DNA of 64,000 nt from Bifidobacterium sp. ESL0732 (GCF_029395535.1 NZ_CP113920.1:2108001-2172000), one strand, 5' to 3'; shown: positions 47,951 through 59,280, counted from the first letter of the stretch. Notes: a model not told the origin generated them from the letters alone. Numbers and translations: made by a program.

Positions 47951-49087
47951 TCAATACATGATTTCTTGGGTAGTAGCGGTGTGACGCGCGCCTGCGTTCT
48001 TTCGGAAACGGCGACCGCGCAAACGGGACGGCAGGCCGATAAGCGCGGCGTGGCGCACCGGGGATGGACGGCTCGCGGGACGGAGCACACGGCTCAGGAT
48101 CGCGGCGACGAGGCCGATGACGAGTATGGCGATGGTAGTCAATATTGCTAAGATCACGGGATCTCCTTTGGCGTTGTTGGGGTCGGGAATTGGGTCCGGG
48201 ATGGGCTGACGGGTGCCAGTGATAACCAGGCGCTGGGTGTTGACGCCGTAGGGCGTGCAGGTCATGAGCGTCATCAGGTCGCGGCCGGGCACGACCTTAT
48301 ATAAATAGGTATCGCTCGGGTCGATGACGTGGATGCCGACCACACGGTAGCCCATGGTGCGGTTGAGGGTCTGCACGTAAAACACGTCGCCGCGGCGCAG
48401 CTCGTCGATGCGCGTGAACAGCAATGCCGTGCTCAGGCCGCGGTGGCCGCTCAGGACGGCGTTGGTGGATTTACCGCCGACCGGCAAGCTCGTGCCGTAC
48501 AGGTGACCCACGCCTTTGAGCAGCACGTCGTCGGAAGTGCCATGATAAATCGGCAGGTTCACGGAGACCTTGGGGATGCGGATGGTACCCATCACGCCGG
48601 TGCCGTCGTTCAAGAGTGACTGGTATTCCGCGTCTTTCGCGCTCTGCGGCTTGGGTTTGGCGGCGGTTTTGGATTTCCTGGCACCGGAAGTGCCGGAACC
48701 GGAGCTGGAATTGCCGGAACTACCCGCACCATCCGCGTCGGCGAAGGGATCGGCGAACTCCCCCAACGTCGTCTGCCCGGAATCGGCGACCTTCCGGTTA
48801 TAGGCCTGCACGCGGTGGTATTCGTCGATGGTCTTGCCCTGCGGCCACTTCGCGATGCGGTTGACGGCGGTGTTGACCTCCTGGTTCTCGCGGTAGGCAT
48901 GCACCAGCCAGATGGTCGGGAACCACGAGATGGCCACCACCAGCGCCACCAAGCAGCAGACGATCAGCACGTCGATGATGACAGCGAGCCTGCGACGCCA
49001 CGGGCTGATGCGCGCCTCGCTGCCGTCGATGATCGTCTCGAACATCTGCAATCTCAGCGGCAGAACGTTGTCGGGCTCTACTACCAT
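47951..49087 (-). CDS. srtC: Class C (pilus) sortase
   Basis: Membrane-bound transpeptidase of 378 residues joining pilin subunits by isopeptide bonds. An N-terminal transmembrane helix (about 24-46) is followed by a Ser/Gly/Ala linker. The catalytic region has GHRGLSTALLF with the active His and TLMTCTPYGVNTQRL with Cys and Arg, the class C pattern. A second hydrophobic helix lies near the C-terminus, also typical. ATG at 49087 follows GGGAGG at ideal spacing. The pilin gene lies upstream after an unusually long 509-bp gap, and the tip gene before that. Confidence 0.93.
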   Translation of the reverse strand: MVVEPDNVLPLRLQMFETIIDGSEARISPWRRRLAVIIDVLIVCCLVALVVAISWFPTIWLVHAYRENQEVNTAVNRIAKWPQGKTIDEYHRVQAYNRKVADSGQTTLGEFADPFADADGAGSSGNSSSGSGTSGARKSKTAAKPKPQSAKDAEYQSLLNDGTGVMGTIRIPKVSVNLPIYHGTSDDVLLKGVGHLYGTSLPVGGKSTNAVLSGHRGLSTALLFTRIDELRRGDVFYVQTLNRTMGYRVVGIHVIDPSDTYLYKVVPGRDLMTLMTCTPYGVNTQRLVITGTRQPIPDPIPDPNNAKGDPVILAILTTIAILVIGLVAAILSRVLRPASRPSPVRHAALIGLPSRLRGRRFRKNAGARHTATTQEIMY

Positions 49088-49240
49088 CGTTGCCTCCCTA
49101 CCGGAACCTGGACCATTCGGCGAATAAAAGTATGGATGAAACTGTCGGATAACAATCCGTAAAAAATATCGGGTAACCATACCTGCGGAATATCAGGAAA
49201 GCGCCCATAAAACATCAAATAAAAGTACGCGCAAAACTTT

Positions 49241-49390
49241 CGGGAAACGTTCGGTGAGTTAGCCGAAACGTTGGCGAAAGCTATCGGCACAATAAAAGAA
49301 AAGTATCGGAAACGTATTCGTAAAACGTCGGAAAAGTATTTCTTCAGGTATCGAAATATATGCCGAAAACCATAGACACGAATATCGAAA
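49241..49390. repeat. Degenerate 11-12-bp tandem motif CGGAAACGTAT
   Basis: CGG/CGA motifs start at 49241, 49252, 49264, 49275, 49285, 49307, 49319, 49329, 49352 and 49364, an average step of about 11.2 bp with two missed steps. Typical units are CGGGAAACGTT, CGGAAACGTATT and CGTAAAACGT. Looser copies reach 49102. It fills the gap between the pilin stop (49597) and the sortase start (49087). The rest of this gap holds no gene. Confidence 0.7.
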
Positions 49391-49596
49391 TCAAAATTCG
49401 TAATACTTTCACCAAAATGCAGGAGACGGACCCGTCTCCGAGTTCCGCCTCCTTCAAATCAGCGAACCGCTTGACACACACCGCTGTCAACTCAACATCT
49501 AGCGCACAGCACGTCAACACGCAGAAGCGCCGTGTCTCGACCATCTGAGATGCAAGATACACGCTAAGCGATTTCCATTGAAAGCGCCTACCGACT

Positions 49597-51633
49597 CTAC
49601 TCGCGAATCTTACGACGAGCAGTGATGAGCAGCGCGGTGGCCAGCATCAGCGCGACGACGACAAGCAGGGCGAGGATCGCGCCCGCGCCACCGGTCATCG
49701 GCAGCTGCGAGATTGAGGTGACGTTGCACACCACGATGGCGTTGGTGTTGTCGGCGCTCTCGACGACGGATTCGGCGGGAGCCCAGTTAACAGTCTTGCC
49801 CTCGTGGATGCCGTCGGTGAACGGGGTCGTGACATCCTTGCTGGTCAGGCCCCAGAAATCGCCCTTGGAAACCTTGACCTGGAACTGGACGTCACTGGTC
49901 ACCTTGGCATCGGACGGACGCGGAGTGGTGTCATCCACGGAAAGCTTGACTTGGAAGTCCGGCAGGAAGGAGTGGGAGTAATCCGTCGCCTCCTTGGTCT
50001 GCGCAATCTCATAGACACCTTCGCCGAGGCCGGTGACGGTGATCTTGCCCTTGCTGCTTGTGGACAGCGTGGTGGACACCGTGGTGTCGCCTTCCTGTGG
50101 GGCGACGACCTTCTTGTAAGAGCCATCGGCGAGCTTGCGGAAGGAGATGTTCTCGCTGTCGTCCTGGGCGGACGCACCCTGAGACACGGACTTGATGGTG
50201 AACGTGGCGCCGGTGAGCACGGTGCCGTTGAGCTTGTCGGCGTTCAGCAGGCTGAAGTGGCGGAAGTGGATCTTCGCGCCCGTTCCGCCGTCGGTCGGCG
50301 AAACGGATGCCACGGAACCGTTCGCAGCACCAGAGTTCACGGCACCGCCGTCACCGGCGGTGGCGGCCGCATTCTTGGTCTGGTCGTTGACGTCGTTGGA
50401 ATAGGAGAGCGAGACGCCGTTGGATAGGCCGTCGTTCTCATCGGCGTTGTCGTTGACGGTCATCTCATAGGTGACCACGATCGAATCCTCCCAGATGTAC
50501 TGCTGGTCGGTGATGACCGAGGAAAGATCGAAGTCGATGAAGTCGGTGTCGCCAGTGCGGCCATCGGCGCTGGACGCGCCGGTCTTGACCGTGTAGCCCT
50601 TGGCGGTGCCGGTCTGGGCATCCACGTCATGGCCGTTGATGGTCACCTTTTCGCTGCCCTGCTTGTAGGTCAGGCCCTTGCCAGGCTTATCGACCATCGT
50701 GTAGATGAAGTGGTCGAAGCCGGTGGTCAGCGGCACCTGGCCGGTGAGCTGGTACTTGACGGTTCCGCCGATCGAGGCGTCGGTGGACACAATCTTCTTG
50801 TCGATGGTCGGGTTGTAGCTCTTCATCTCGATGCTGCCCAGCGGATCTCTCATGTCTGCCATCTGGGTGTACTTGGTGTTTGCATCGATGGTGATGCCGG
50901 TGCCCACGAGCATTGGGATGGAGTTGGAGTTGGCGCCGGACTTGGTGCTGGCGCTCGTCGCCTCCCCAGTCACGTCCTCGACCACGTAAAGGCCAGGAGC
51001 AAGACCCGAAATGGTGACGGTCGACTTGGAAGTATCGCTGTCGGTCTGCACGTCTTCCGGCTTGGTCGCAGTCGCCTTCTTCACCAAATCGGAAAAGTGG
51101 GTGGTGCCATGCTCGGCCTTGGCCAGAGCAGTGACGAACTTACGCAGGTTGCCGTCGCGGCCCCACGCATCGGCCTTGGTACCGCTGTTGGAGACCTCGT
51201 CCTTATTGGCACTCGCGACGCTGTCGGAGTGGTAGCCGAGCCACTTGGAGGCGACTTCACCGACCGGATTGCCCTTGTACTTGGCATCCTGATCGGCAGG
51301 CTTGATGACCCCGTCCAGAGCGGACTGCGCAAGATCCTTTGCCTGCCCGTCGGTTTCGACGCCGATCTCGCTGAGCTTGTCGCCCGAGGCGCTGGCGTAG
51401 GCGTATGTGCCGATTCTGACAGCAGCGAAGGAATGCCCTGCCATCGCAGCAGTCTCGCCGTGAATGGCAATGGTTTCCTGATTCTTGGTCGGCATGGTGA
51501 TGCGCCCGGCATCTTTGGTCGAAACGTCGACCTGGCCGGCCGCGTTAGCGACGCCGAACGGCGCCAGCGCGAGCAGCGTGGCCGCCGTAAGCGCGACCCC
51601 TGCCGCACGACGAATCGTCTTATCAAACAACAT
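49597..51633 (-). CDS. Major pilin subunit (LPXTG, isopeptide type)
   Basis: Secreted protein of 678 residues forming the pilus shaft. The signal peptide ends ANA-AGQ. The middle has YNPTIDKKIV, a pilin-motif-like Lys used for subunit linkage. Segments LYVVEDVTGEA and VYEIAQTKEATDY resemble E-box strands of SpaA/Cna-B-like domains. The C-terminus has LPMTG, a hydrophobic helix and a basic tail. ATG at 51633 follows AAAGGG. The gene lies between the tip protein and the class C sortase on the same strand, the usual order for bifidobacterial and corynebacterial pili. Confidence 0.9.
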   Translation of the reverse strand: MLFDKTIRRAAGVALTAATLLALAPFGVANAAGQVDVSTKDAGRITMPTKNQETIAIHGETAAMAGHSFAAVRIGTYAYASASGDKLSEIGVETDGQAKDLAQSALDGVIKPADQDAKYKGNPVGEVASKWLGYHSDSVASANKDEVSNSGTKADAWGRDGNLRKFVTALAKAEHGTTHFSDLVKKATATKPEDVQTDSDTSKSTVTISGLAPGLYVVEDVTGEATSASTKSGANSNSIPMLVGTGITIDANTKYTQMADMRDPLGSIEMKSYNPTIDKKIVSTDASIGGTVKYQLTGQVPLTTGFDHFIYTMVDKPGKGLTYKQGSEKVTINGHDVDAQTGTAKGYTVKTGASSADGRTGDTDFIDFDLSSVITDQQYIWEDSIVVTYEMTVNDNADENDGLSNGVSLSYSNDVNDQTKNAAATAGDGGAVNSGAANGSVASVSPTDGGTGAKIHFRHFSLLNADKLNGTVLTGATFTIKSVSQGASAQDDSENISFRKLADGSYKKVVAPQEGDTTVSTTLSTSSKGKITVTGLGEGVYEIAQTKEATDYSHSFLPDFQVKLSVDDTTPRPSDAKVTSDVQFQVKVSKGDFWGLTSKDVTTPFTDGIHEGKTVNWAPAESVVESADNTNAIVVCNVTSISQLPMTGGAGAILALLVVVALMLATALLITARRKIRE

Positions 51634-51786
51634 GGAAGGATACCCTTTCTTATCGGTTTCTTTTTCATTCCATAACGGCCCACGCATTCAAGCCGCAAAG
51701 CGACGGTCATGGACCAAATCTTTGATTATCACTGAGTTGGTTCAGTCAGCGGTCTTTTTCATTTATAAGACTTTTATTATTTATTT

Positions 51787-51795
51787 GTCTAATTA
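51787..51795. promoter_or_regulatory. GTCTAATTA motif at the pilin promoter
   Basis: GTCTAATTA overlaps a minus-strand promoter-like pair: TAGACA, 18 bp, TATAAA, about 150 bp before the pilin start. It resembles half of the perfect palindrome at 55344-55359 before the tip gene. Confidence 0.45.
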
Positions 51796-51941
51796 ATAAA
51801 TGGCGGATGCAATCCACCGATTTGTCATCTCGATTGCAGCCATGAGGCCAACAGCAGCCAGACTTTTGCATTGCCCTGCAACGCAAGCCGTCCGGGTATC
51901 GACCTCACAGCGACCTCACAGCAACTCAGACAAGCGGTATC

Positions 51942-54900
51942 TCACCCAGAGTGCCTGGCGTTCTGCCCCCGAGACCGGAACCACACCAGCGAGACGCAGG
52001 CGGCGATCAGCAGCGCCGTCACACCGGCGAGCAGCAACATCACTCCAAACCAACGCGAACCGGTGAACGGCAGTGCGAGAGCCGGCAACGGTTCGGTGAG
52101 TTTGGCCTTCGCCAGGTTCGAAACGTTGCCGTGCCCGTCCATCTCCACACCGTCGATATTCCTGTTGTGGTTGCTCTGCAGCGTACCGGCACGATCGGTG
52201 GCCTGCACCGTGATGTTGCCCGGCTTCATTCCATCTGGAATGTCGGCGTGCCAGTTACCGTCCTTGTCGGTTTTCACCGTAGACGACCTGCCGTTGGGCC
52301 AGGTGATCTTCACCGGAATGCCGGAGTTGCCATCGTAACCGACCGTGTTTTCCGTGGGTTTCAGCGAACCTTCGGCGGTTGTCTCGGGAATCGTCACCTT
52401 GCCGCTGAGGCCCTTGTCTCGTCTTACGGTCTGGCTGACCGAAACCAGCGGAGGAATCATATCGATAATCTGGTTATTGGCCCTGCCGATAGCCGGACTT
52501 GCGCCGGCAAGCGAAACGTCCTGACGCACCGCGGAAATCTCATACAACACGTGGTGGTAGTAAGGGTTGGAGGTCTTCACGCCATTGGCGTCCGTACGAT
52601 CCTTGTCGAGGAAGACCGACGGGTCAACGGAACACGTCCAATTGGCTTTCCAAGCGTCGTCGGAGATGGCCGTATCGCCGTCAGCCGGGCGCTTAGTGAC
52701 GTCAAGATCTTGTACCGCTCCGACATAGCAGAGCTTGTAGGAAGGATCCGGGACCTCGTTGTTGTTGCTCGGATCGATACCCGTCGGCAACTGGTCCGGT
52801 TCGCTCTTGGTCGCGGCAGTCGGTACGTTCCCCGATTCCGACGAGCCTGACGACCCATCCGTCGGCGTTGAAACCGACGTGGAGTTGGTAGAGGAATGAG
52901 CGACACTGGTCTGCGGCCTGGCATAGACCCAAATCCGGTCAGTGCCGTGCGGCGCCTTGACCTGCCCGCTGATGACTACTTTCTTGCCTTTGGCGGGAAC
53001 AGGGGTGACGCCGTCGGCGGCAGTAGTGCTGTGCGGTGAGGAGACCAGTCTGATTTCCGGGTTGACGTTGATTCCTTGCTGGAAATAGCCGTAGGCGGTG
53101 TTCGAAAACTCCGAGACGACGTGGAAGGCGCTCGTATCGGTTTGCGTGGCGTGGTATTCCACCACGTTCTCCTTGTCGGAATCGATGTCGTCATCATCTT
53201 CCACCGACCAGATGCCTATACGCTGGCCCGTGTCGTCCTTTGTATCCGTGCCGGGTTTCGGCTGGACGACGACCGGCTTACCCACTGCGATGCCTGTACG
53301 GTCCAGATTCTGCGGATCACTGGGATCGAAGGGGTTCTTCGGGTCTGAACGGTAGACCTGCACGGTGTCGCCGACGATGCCGGTGCCGGTAATGATGCGC
53401 TTCGAGCGCTGCACATAGCCCGGGAACTTGTCGATTTCCGGAGGAGCAGGACGCGAGATGCTGTACTTGTAAAACACCGTGCCCATGGTCCAGCCGTCAC
53501 TCAGGCGCTTCTCCACATCACCGCTTTTGTTGGTCTTTTCCTCATTCACCATTTTCCAGTTGATTCCCGGATTGTCCTGCGGCACCGTGGTGGCGCAGCC
53601 GCTGGCGTCGAGATTCGGCCAAGTCACCAGCTTGAAGTAACCGTCCGACTCGGTGCCATCGTCAAGTTTCTTGGCTTTAGCGAAGTCGATCGAGCCGTCG
53701 CGGAGCTGGTCCTTGGCGTCAGGATCGTAGAGTTTGTTTGTCTTGCCGGGATCGTTGTTGTTATAGGCCATGATATTGGTCTTTTTAGGGTCAGCACGGT
53801 ATGGTTTGCTTCCCGACTCGTATGCAGCATCCTGACCGGTGACGAATTTGGCACCATCTCCGGTGAGCCCGGTTACGGGCACCCATTCGTCGTTATTCCT
53901 CAATGCGACCCATTGATACCAATACGACGTGTATTGATGGCAAGCATCTGTTGGCGCACTGTGCTCCCCGTAGTACCAGCTGATGAGGAACGAGTCCTTG
54001 GGCGCGATACCTTCTCCCACTTGAGGCGTCGATGACGTACGATGAGCGCGATAATTGTTGGGATTAGTCGTATGAGAGGCGCCGGAAGTGTCCGTGAAAT
54101 TCCCACCCAAACCGTAATCGGTGACCATGCCCCAATAAGGTTGTTCTCCAGTCCAATAATACCCGTAACCATCCCAAGAGAGGAACGCGGCCGGCTCCTT
54201 GCAGGCATCTTGGGAATCACCCGCACAAGTTCCCGGGAAGATATGGACCTGCTGGTTTTCCATGATATTGGTGCCCAACGGGGCATTTTTCAGATAGTTG
54301 AAATCAGACGAGTCATTTTTCGCTGATTTGCCAACGATAGCATAGACTGGGGCAGCTTGCGTAACCCGGCCTTCTTCCTTCGTGGTCTTTCCCTTCCACC
54401 ACAATGTGGCACCAGCGTCGGGATAGTTGATATCACCTTCCAACGAGATGGTGACGTAATCGTAGTCGCCAATCTGGCTGATCTGGTGAATGGTAAAGAA
54501 CTCGTCTTCGTTGCCGGCCCACGCGTTCGCACCATCAATACCATCGCCGGTGTCGGCGTACTTAACATTTCGGTAATTGTTTTTGATTACTCCATTTCCG
54601 TCAGACCCATCCATATAGTTATATGCGATCTTAAGACCCGTCTCACCGTGGCTTGCAGTAGTCGCGACTCTCTTGCCGTCCTGCCCATTCTGGTAATACG
54701 ACACCTCGCCATGAGCCACACGAATCACCGCATCCACACGTTCCTCGTCAACCTCACTGTCAATAGAGTTGTTGTCACCAAGTATCTGGAAGAGCATCGG
54801 TTTGCGGCTCGCGCCCGTGGGTGAGTTGGGGCAGTCTGTGGAGCGCCAATCGACGGGATTATTATTTGCGTCCTTGAAGGTCGTGCAGACGTCGTTGGCG

Positions 54901-55043
54901 GGCGTGGCCGCGGTGGCCTCGCTCGGCGCAACGGTGCCATTGAGGGTTGCCAGCAGCGTCGCCAGCACGATCAGCACGGCGAAAATGCGCGTCGTGGCCT
55001 TCGCGGCATAGCGACGCTTCACGCCCTGCCCATGCTCTGACAC
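51942..55043 (-). CDS. Large LPXTG pilus tip or ancillary protein
   Basis: Secreted protein of 1033 residues. GTG at 55043 follows AGAGGG at 7 nt and gives a signal peptide ending EATAAT. The N-terminal half is Asn/Asp/Tyr-rich (KPMLFQILGDNNSID, DEFFTIHQISQIGDYDYV) and looks like an adhesive region without a known fold. The C-terminal half has Ig-like segments (ITWPNGRSSTVKTDKDGNW). LPFTG, a hydrophobic helix and a basic tail close it. It is first in the tip-pilin-sortase set. The ligand is unknown; no von Willebrand A motif is seen. Confidence 0.87.
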   Translation of the reverse strand: MSEHGQGVKRRYAAKATTRIFAVLIVLATLLATLNGTVAPSEATAATPANDVCTTFKDANNNPVDWRSTDCPNSPTGASRKPMLFQILGDNNSIDSEVDEERVDAVIRVAHGEVSYYQNGQDGKRVATTASHGETGLKIAYNYMDGSDGNGVIKNNYRNVKYADTGDGIDGANAWAGNEDEFFTIHQISQIGDYDYVTISLEGDINYPDAGATLWWKGKTTKEEGRVTQAAPVYAIVGKSAKNDSSDFNYLKNAPLGTNIMENQQVHIFPGTCAGDSQDACKEPAAFLSWDGYGYYWTGEQPYWGMVTDYGLGGNFTDTSGASHTTNPNNYRAHRTSSTPQVGEGIAPKDSFLISWYYGEHSAPTDACHQYTSYWYQWVALRNNDEWVPVTGLTGDGAKFVTGQDAAYESGSKPYRADPKKTNIMAYNNNDPGKTNKLYDPDAKDQLRDGSIDFAKAKKLDDGTESDGYFKLVTWPNLDASGCATTVPQDNPGINWKMVNEEKTNKSGDVEKRLSDGWTMGTVFYKYSISRPAPPEIDKFPGYVQRSKRIITGTGIVGDTVQVYRSDPKNPFDPSDPQNLDRTGIAVGKPVVVQPKPGTDTKDDTGQRIGIWSVEDDDDIDSDKENVVEYHATQTDTSAFHVVSEFSNTAYGYFQQGINVNPEIRLVSSPHSTTAADGVTPVPAKGKKVVISGQVKAPHGTDRIWVYARPQTSVAHSSTNSTSVSTPTDGSSGSSESGNVPTAATKSEPDQLPTGIDPSNNNEVPDPSYKLCYVGAVQDLDVTKRPADGDTAISDDAWKANWTCSVDPSVFLDKDRTDANGVKTSNPYYHHVLYEISAVRQDVSLAGASPAIGRANNQIIDMIPPLVSVSQTVRRDKGLSGKVTIPETTAEGSLKPTENTVGYDGNSGIPVKITWPNGRSSTVKTDKDGNWHADIPDGMKPGNITVQATDRAGTLQSNHNRNIDGVEMDGHGNVSNLAKAKLTEPLPALALPFTGSRWFGVMLLLAGVTALLIAACVSLVWFRSRGQNARHSG

Positions 55044-55343
55044 GTCGAGGCCCTCTTGCCTTCTGTATCCATCGTTGCCTTTCACCACAATCACCTCTAG
55101 CGCGATAGTCCGCGCGACATCGAAATTGTTGTACGTGTTGTCGTACTTCTTGCTAAGTTCTCTGGTACCTGTCGGTATGAAATTTTCTGCTGCGTATCGG
55201 TAGCCAAGCGAGAACGTCAAACGGTCTACATGACTTCATCGATCGCGTCGTCTTCCAACGGAATCGCATCCCGCTTTTAGACAACGAGAGACAAAGATGC
55301 CATATAAAGTTGACAAAATGGTTCACATATAGAATAATTTAAT

Positions 55344-55359
55344 GTCTAAATAATTAGAC
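55344..55359. promoter_or_regulatory. Perfect palindrome GTCTAAATAATTAGAC before the tip gene
   Basis: It has 6-bp arms GTCTAA/TTAGAC around ATAA, in AT-rich DNA 300 bp before the GTG. A related half-site lies before the pilin gene. It is a candidate common operator for pilus genes. Confidence 0.5.
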
Positions 55360-55659
55360 TAATATTTATCATCTTTGATGTTTTTTCGCAGTAAACTTCC
55401 TCTTGCGTTTTTTGAAATCGTTGAAATTCCAGCGCTATTTCTATTGCACTACATAAGCGACTACATATCACAACTTCGTCGGCGACAGCGCCAAAGAAGG
55501 TACGAATGCGACATTCCACATACCTTAAATGTGAATATAACCACATCGCCAATTCGGCGTGTCAAACGTTTCTTCATGCCCCATTATTTCTATCTAATCA
55601 GGTAGTAGCATCGACGCCGGTACCTCCAGGACAAAAGAGACCGACAATAATCCGACTAC

Positions 55660-55767
55660 GCGTCGAAAAGCAGAAAAAGTCGATTGTAAATCTGCTTTTC
55701 AACGCAAGACTGAAACTACGTGCGTCGAAAAGCAGAGAAACAACCCTGTAAATCTGCTTTCCAACGC
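55660..55767. repeat. Two tandem 62-bp inverted-repeat units, core GCGTCGAAAAGCAGA
   Basis: Unit 1 arms are 55660-55674 and 55691-55705; unit 2 arms are 55722-55736 and 55753-55767. Arms of 15 nt pair with one mismatch in unit 1 and two in unit 2, and all parts are offset by exactly 62 bp. It lies between the glnK stop and the tip gene. Confidence 0.8.
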
Positions 55768-55818
55768 ATTCGTTATACTCGAACGCTTACCGTTCAGGTC
55801 AGACCGCCCAGCAACCGC

Positions 55819-57452
<1,634 letters not shown>

Positions 57453-57726
57453 TTCGCGTTTCCCCTCTCCGGCCTGTTTTGCGCGACGGGGCTCGACGCG
57501 CCTTGAACCGTATGTGGCTATGAAACACGGGAAACGTAAGGAGAAGTTTGACGCGAGATTACGGCGATGTAAAAAGCAAGCAACTATCGAAACATAATGG
57601 TTACGTTCATTCAACGAGGCTGTCGTCATGCGACAGGAACCGGATTTCGGCCGACAAGGGCAGAAACAGCAGACGACCACTCCCACATGCGGCGGATGAC
57701 CACTGCTGGGCATGCCCATTTGAGCC

Positions 57727-57890
57727 TGCGAGCAAAATCAACAAAATGAGACGATAACGCTGACTTTCATCGCAACCCCATTTGGCGCAGCGTGCAAAAT
57801 CACGAAAATGAAGCGATAATGCTGATTCTCATCGCAGATTCAGCCGTGGCGGCATGCAAAAGACCGCACATTATCATCCGAGATAAAATG
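57727..57890. repeat. Tandem 62-bp inverted-repeat units (family C/D), two clear and one degenerate
   Basis: Unit 1 arms are TGCGAGCAAAATCA (57727-57740) and TGACTTTCATCGCA (57761-57774). Unit 2 arms are AGCGTGCAAAATCA (57789-57802) and TGATTCTCATCGCA (57823-57836). Loops are 20 nt and the offset is exactly 62 bp; a weak third copy begins at about 57851. It matches the array at 3689-3798 in arm sequence, loop size and period. It lies between the ftsY stop and the amtB start. Confidence 0.85.
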
Positions 57891-57924
57891 TGACCTGCTA
57901 CGATTCGATGGCGATCCTACAGAC

Positions 57925-59280
57925 TCAGGCAAGGATGCCGTCGACGAAGCCTTCCGAATCGAAGGGAGCGAGGTCGTCTGGGCCTTCGCCAAGACCGACG
58001 AGTTTGACCGGAACGCCGAGTTCCTGCTGCACGGAGATGACGATGCCGCCCTTGGCCGAACCGTCGAGCTTGGAAAGCACCACACCAGTGATGCCGATAG
58101 CTTCTGCGAAGACCTTGGCCTGTGCCATGCCGTTCTGACCGGTGACGGCGTCGAGCACGAGCAACACCTCATCGACCGGCAGGTTCTTTTCGGTGACGCG
58201 ACGAATCTTGCCGAGCTCGTCCATCAGGTTCGCCTTGTTCTGCAGACGGCCGGCGGTGTCGATAATGAGGACGTCGACGTTCTGTTCCTTGGCCTGCTTG
58301 GAGGCATCGAACGCCACGGACGCGGGATCGCCGCCTTCCTTCTCGCTGCGTACGACCGGCACACCGACCTTCTGCCCCCAGGTCTCGAGCTGGTCGGCGG
58401 CTGCGGCGCGGAATGTATCGGCGGCGGCAAGCATGACGCTCTTGCCTTCTGAGACGAAGAGGCGTGCGAGCTTGCCGGCGGTTGTGGTCTTGCCTGTGCC
58501 GTTGACGCCGACCATGATGATGACGCTTGGCTTCTTGGCGTCCGGCTTGTCCGCGTTGAGCGCGCGGTCGGGCTGGGAATTGACCAAATCGATGAGCTTG
58601 GAGCGCAGAGCTTCGCGCACGGCTTTCGGGTCGGAGGTGCCGGTGATGCGAGCGTCGTTGCGCAGCTCGTCCACAAGCTTTTCACTGGCTTCGCTGCCGA
58701 CGTCGGCCAGCAACAGTGTGTCTTCGACATCTTCCCAATCAGACTCCGAAAGCTGATCCTTCGCGAGAATATTGAAGAGTACGCGCCCAAACGGATTCGA
58801 CGACTTGCTGAGCTTCTCCTTGAGACGAATGGCACGCGAGGCCTTCGGTTCAGGAGTCTCGACATCTGGCTTTGCGGGAGTTTCTTCCTTCGAAGCGCTC
58901 TCGGCTTTCTTTTCATCGGCTTTCTGGGCGCTTTTCGCCGTATCACTGGTTTTTGCTTTGCCTGACTTGTCCGATTTGCTCGACTTAACCGACTTATCTG
59001 ACTTGCTTGGCTCACTGGCATTGGCTGATTTGCCAGCTTCATCGGCACTTTGAGCTTCTGCTTTCCCGGCATTTTTAGCGGCTTTGACCGATTCCTTATC
59101 TTTGCTACCGCTCGCCTCCCCGGCTTCAGCGCTTTTCGCACTTTCGGAAACGTTGGCATTCTGGGCGTTCGCCTCGTTTTTTTTGTGCGAATGCGACACC
59201 AGCACGGCCACAGCAATAAGCACGACGGCGACGACAACCAGCGCCACGACGATAAGCATGGGATTCATAGTAAGACTCAT
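57925..59280 (-). CDS. ftsY: Signal recognition particle receptor FtsY
   Basis: GTPase of 451 residues bringing ribosomes to the membrane. An N-terminal hydrophobic helix (about 8-28) is followed by a Lys/Ser/Ala/Glu-rich linker to about 150. The NG domain has G1 GVNGTGKTT, AAADTFRAAAADQL, G3 DTAGRLQNK and G4 LSKLDGSAKGG. The length and order match actinobacterial FtsY. The ATG at 59280 lacks a clear binding site; ATG at 59268 is an alternative. amtB-glnK follow on the same strand after the repeat array. Confidence 0.95.
   Translation of the reverse strand: MSLTMNPMLIVVALVVVAVVLIAVAVLVSHSHKKNEANAQNANVSESAKSAEAGEASGSKDKESVKAAKNAGKAEAQSADEAGKSANASEPSKSDKSVKSSKSDKSGKAKTSDTAKSAQKADEKKAESASKEETPAKPDVETPEPKASRAIRLKEKLSKSSNPFGRVLFNILAKDQLSESDWEDVEDTLLLADVGSEASEKLVDELRNDARITGTSDPKAVREALRSKLIDLVNSQPDRALNADKPDAKKPSVIIMVGVNGTGKTTTAGKLARLFVSEGKSVMLAAADTFRAAAADQLETWGQKVGVPVVRSEKEGGDPASVAFDASKQAKEQNVDVLIIDTAGRLQNKANLMDELGKIRRVTEKNLPVDEVLLVLDAVTGQNGMAQAKVFAEAIGITGVVLSKLDGSAKGGIVISVQQELGVPVKLVGLGEGPDDLAPFDSEGFVDGILA

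Noticed and set aside
50629-51675. 348-codon plus-strand reading frame
   Set aside because: It is antisense to the pilin gene, which has signal peptide and LPMTG.
49597-55043. Poly-G phase-variation tract in the pilus genes
   Set aside because: No long G or C run was seen in the coding or promoter parts.
55043-55220. Longer N-terminus for the tip protein
   Set aside because: The extra residues are not signal-like, and GTG at 55043 has a well-placed AGAGGG.
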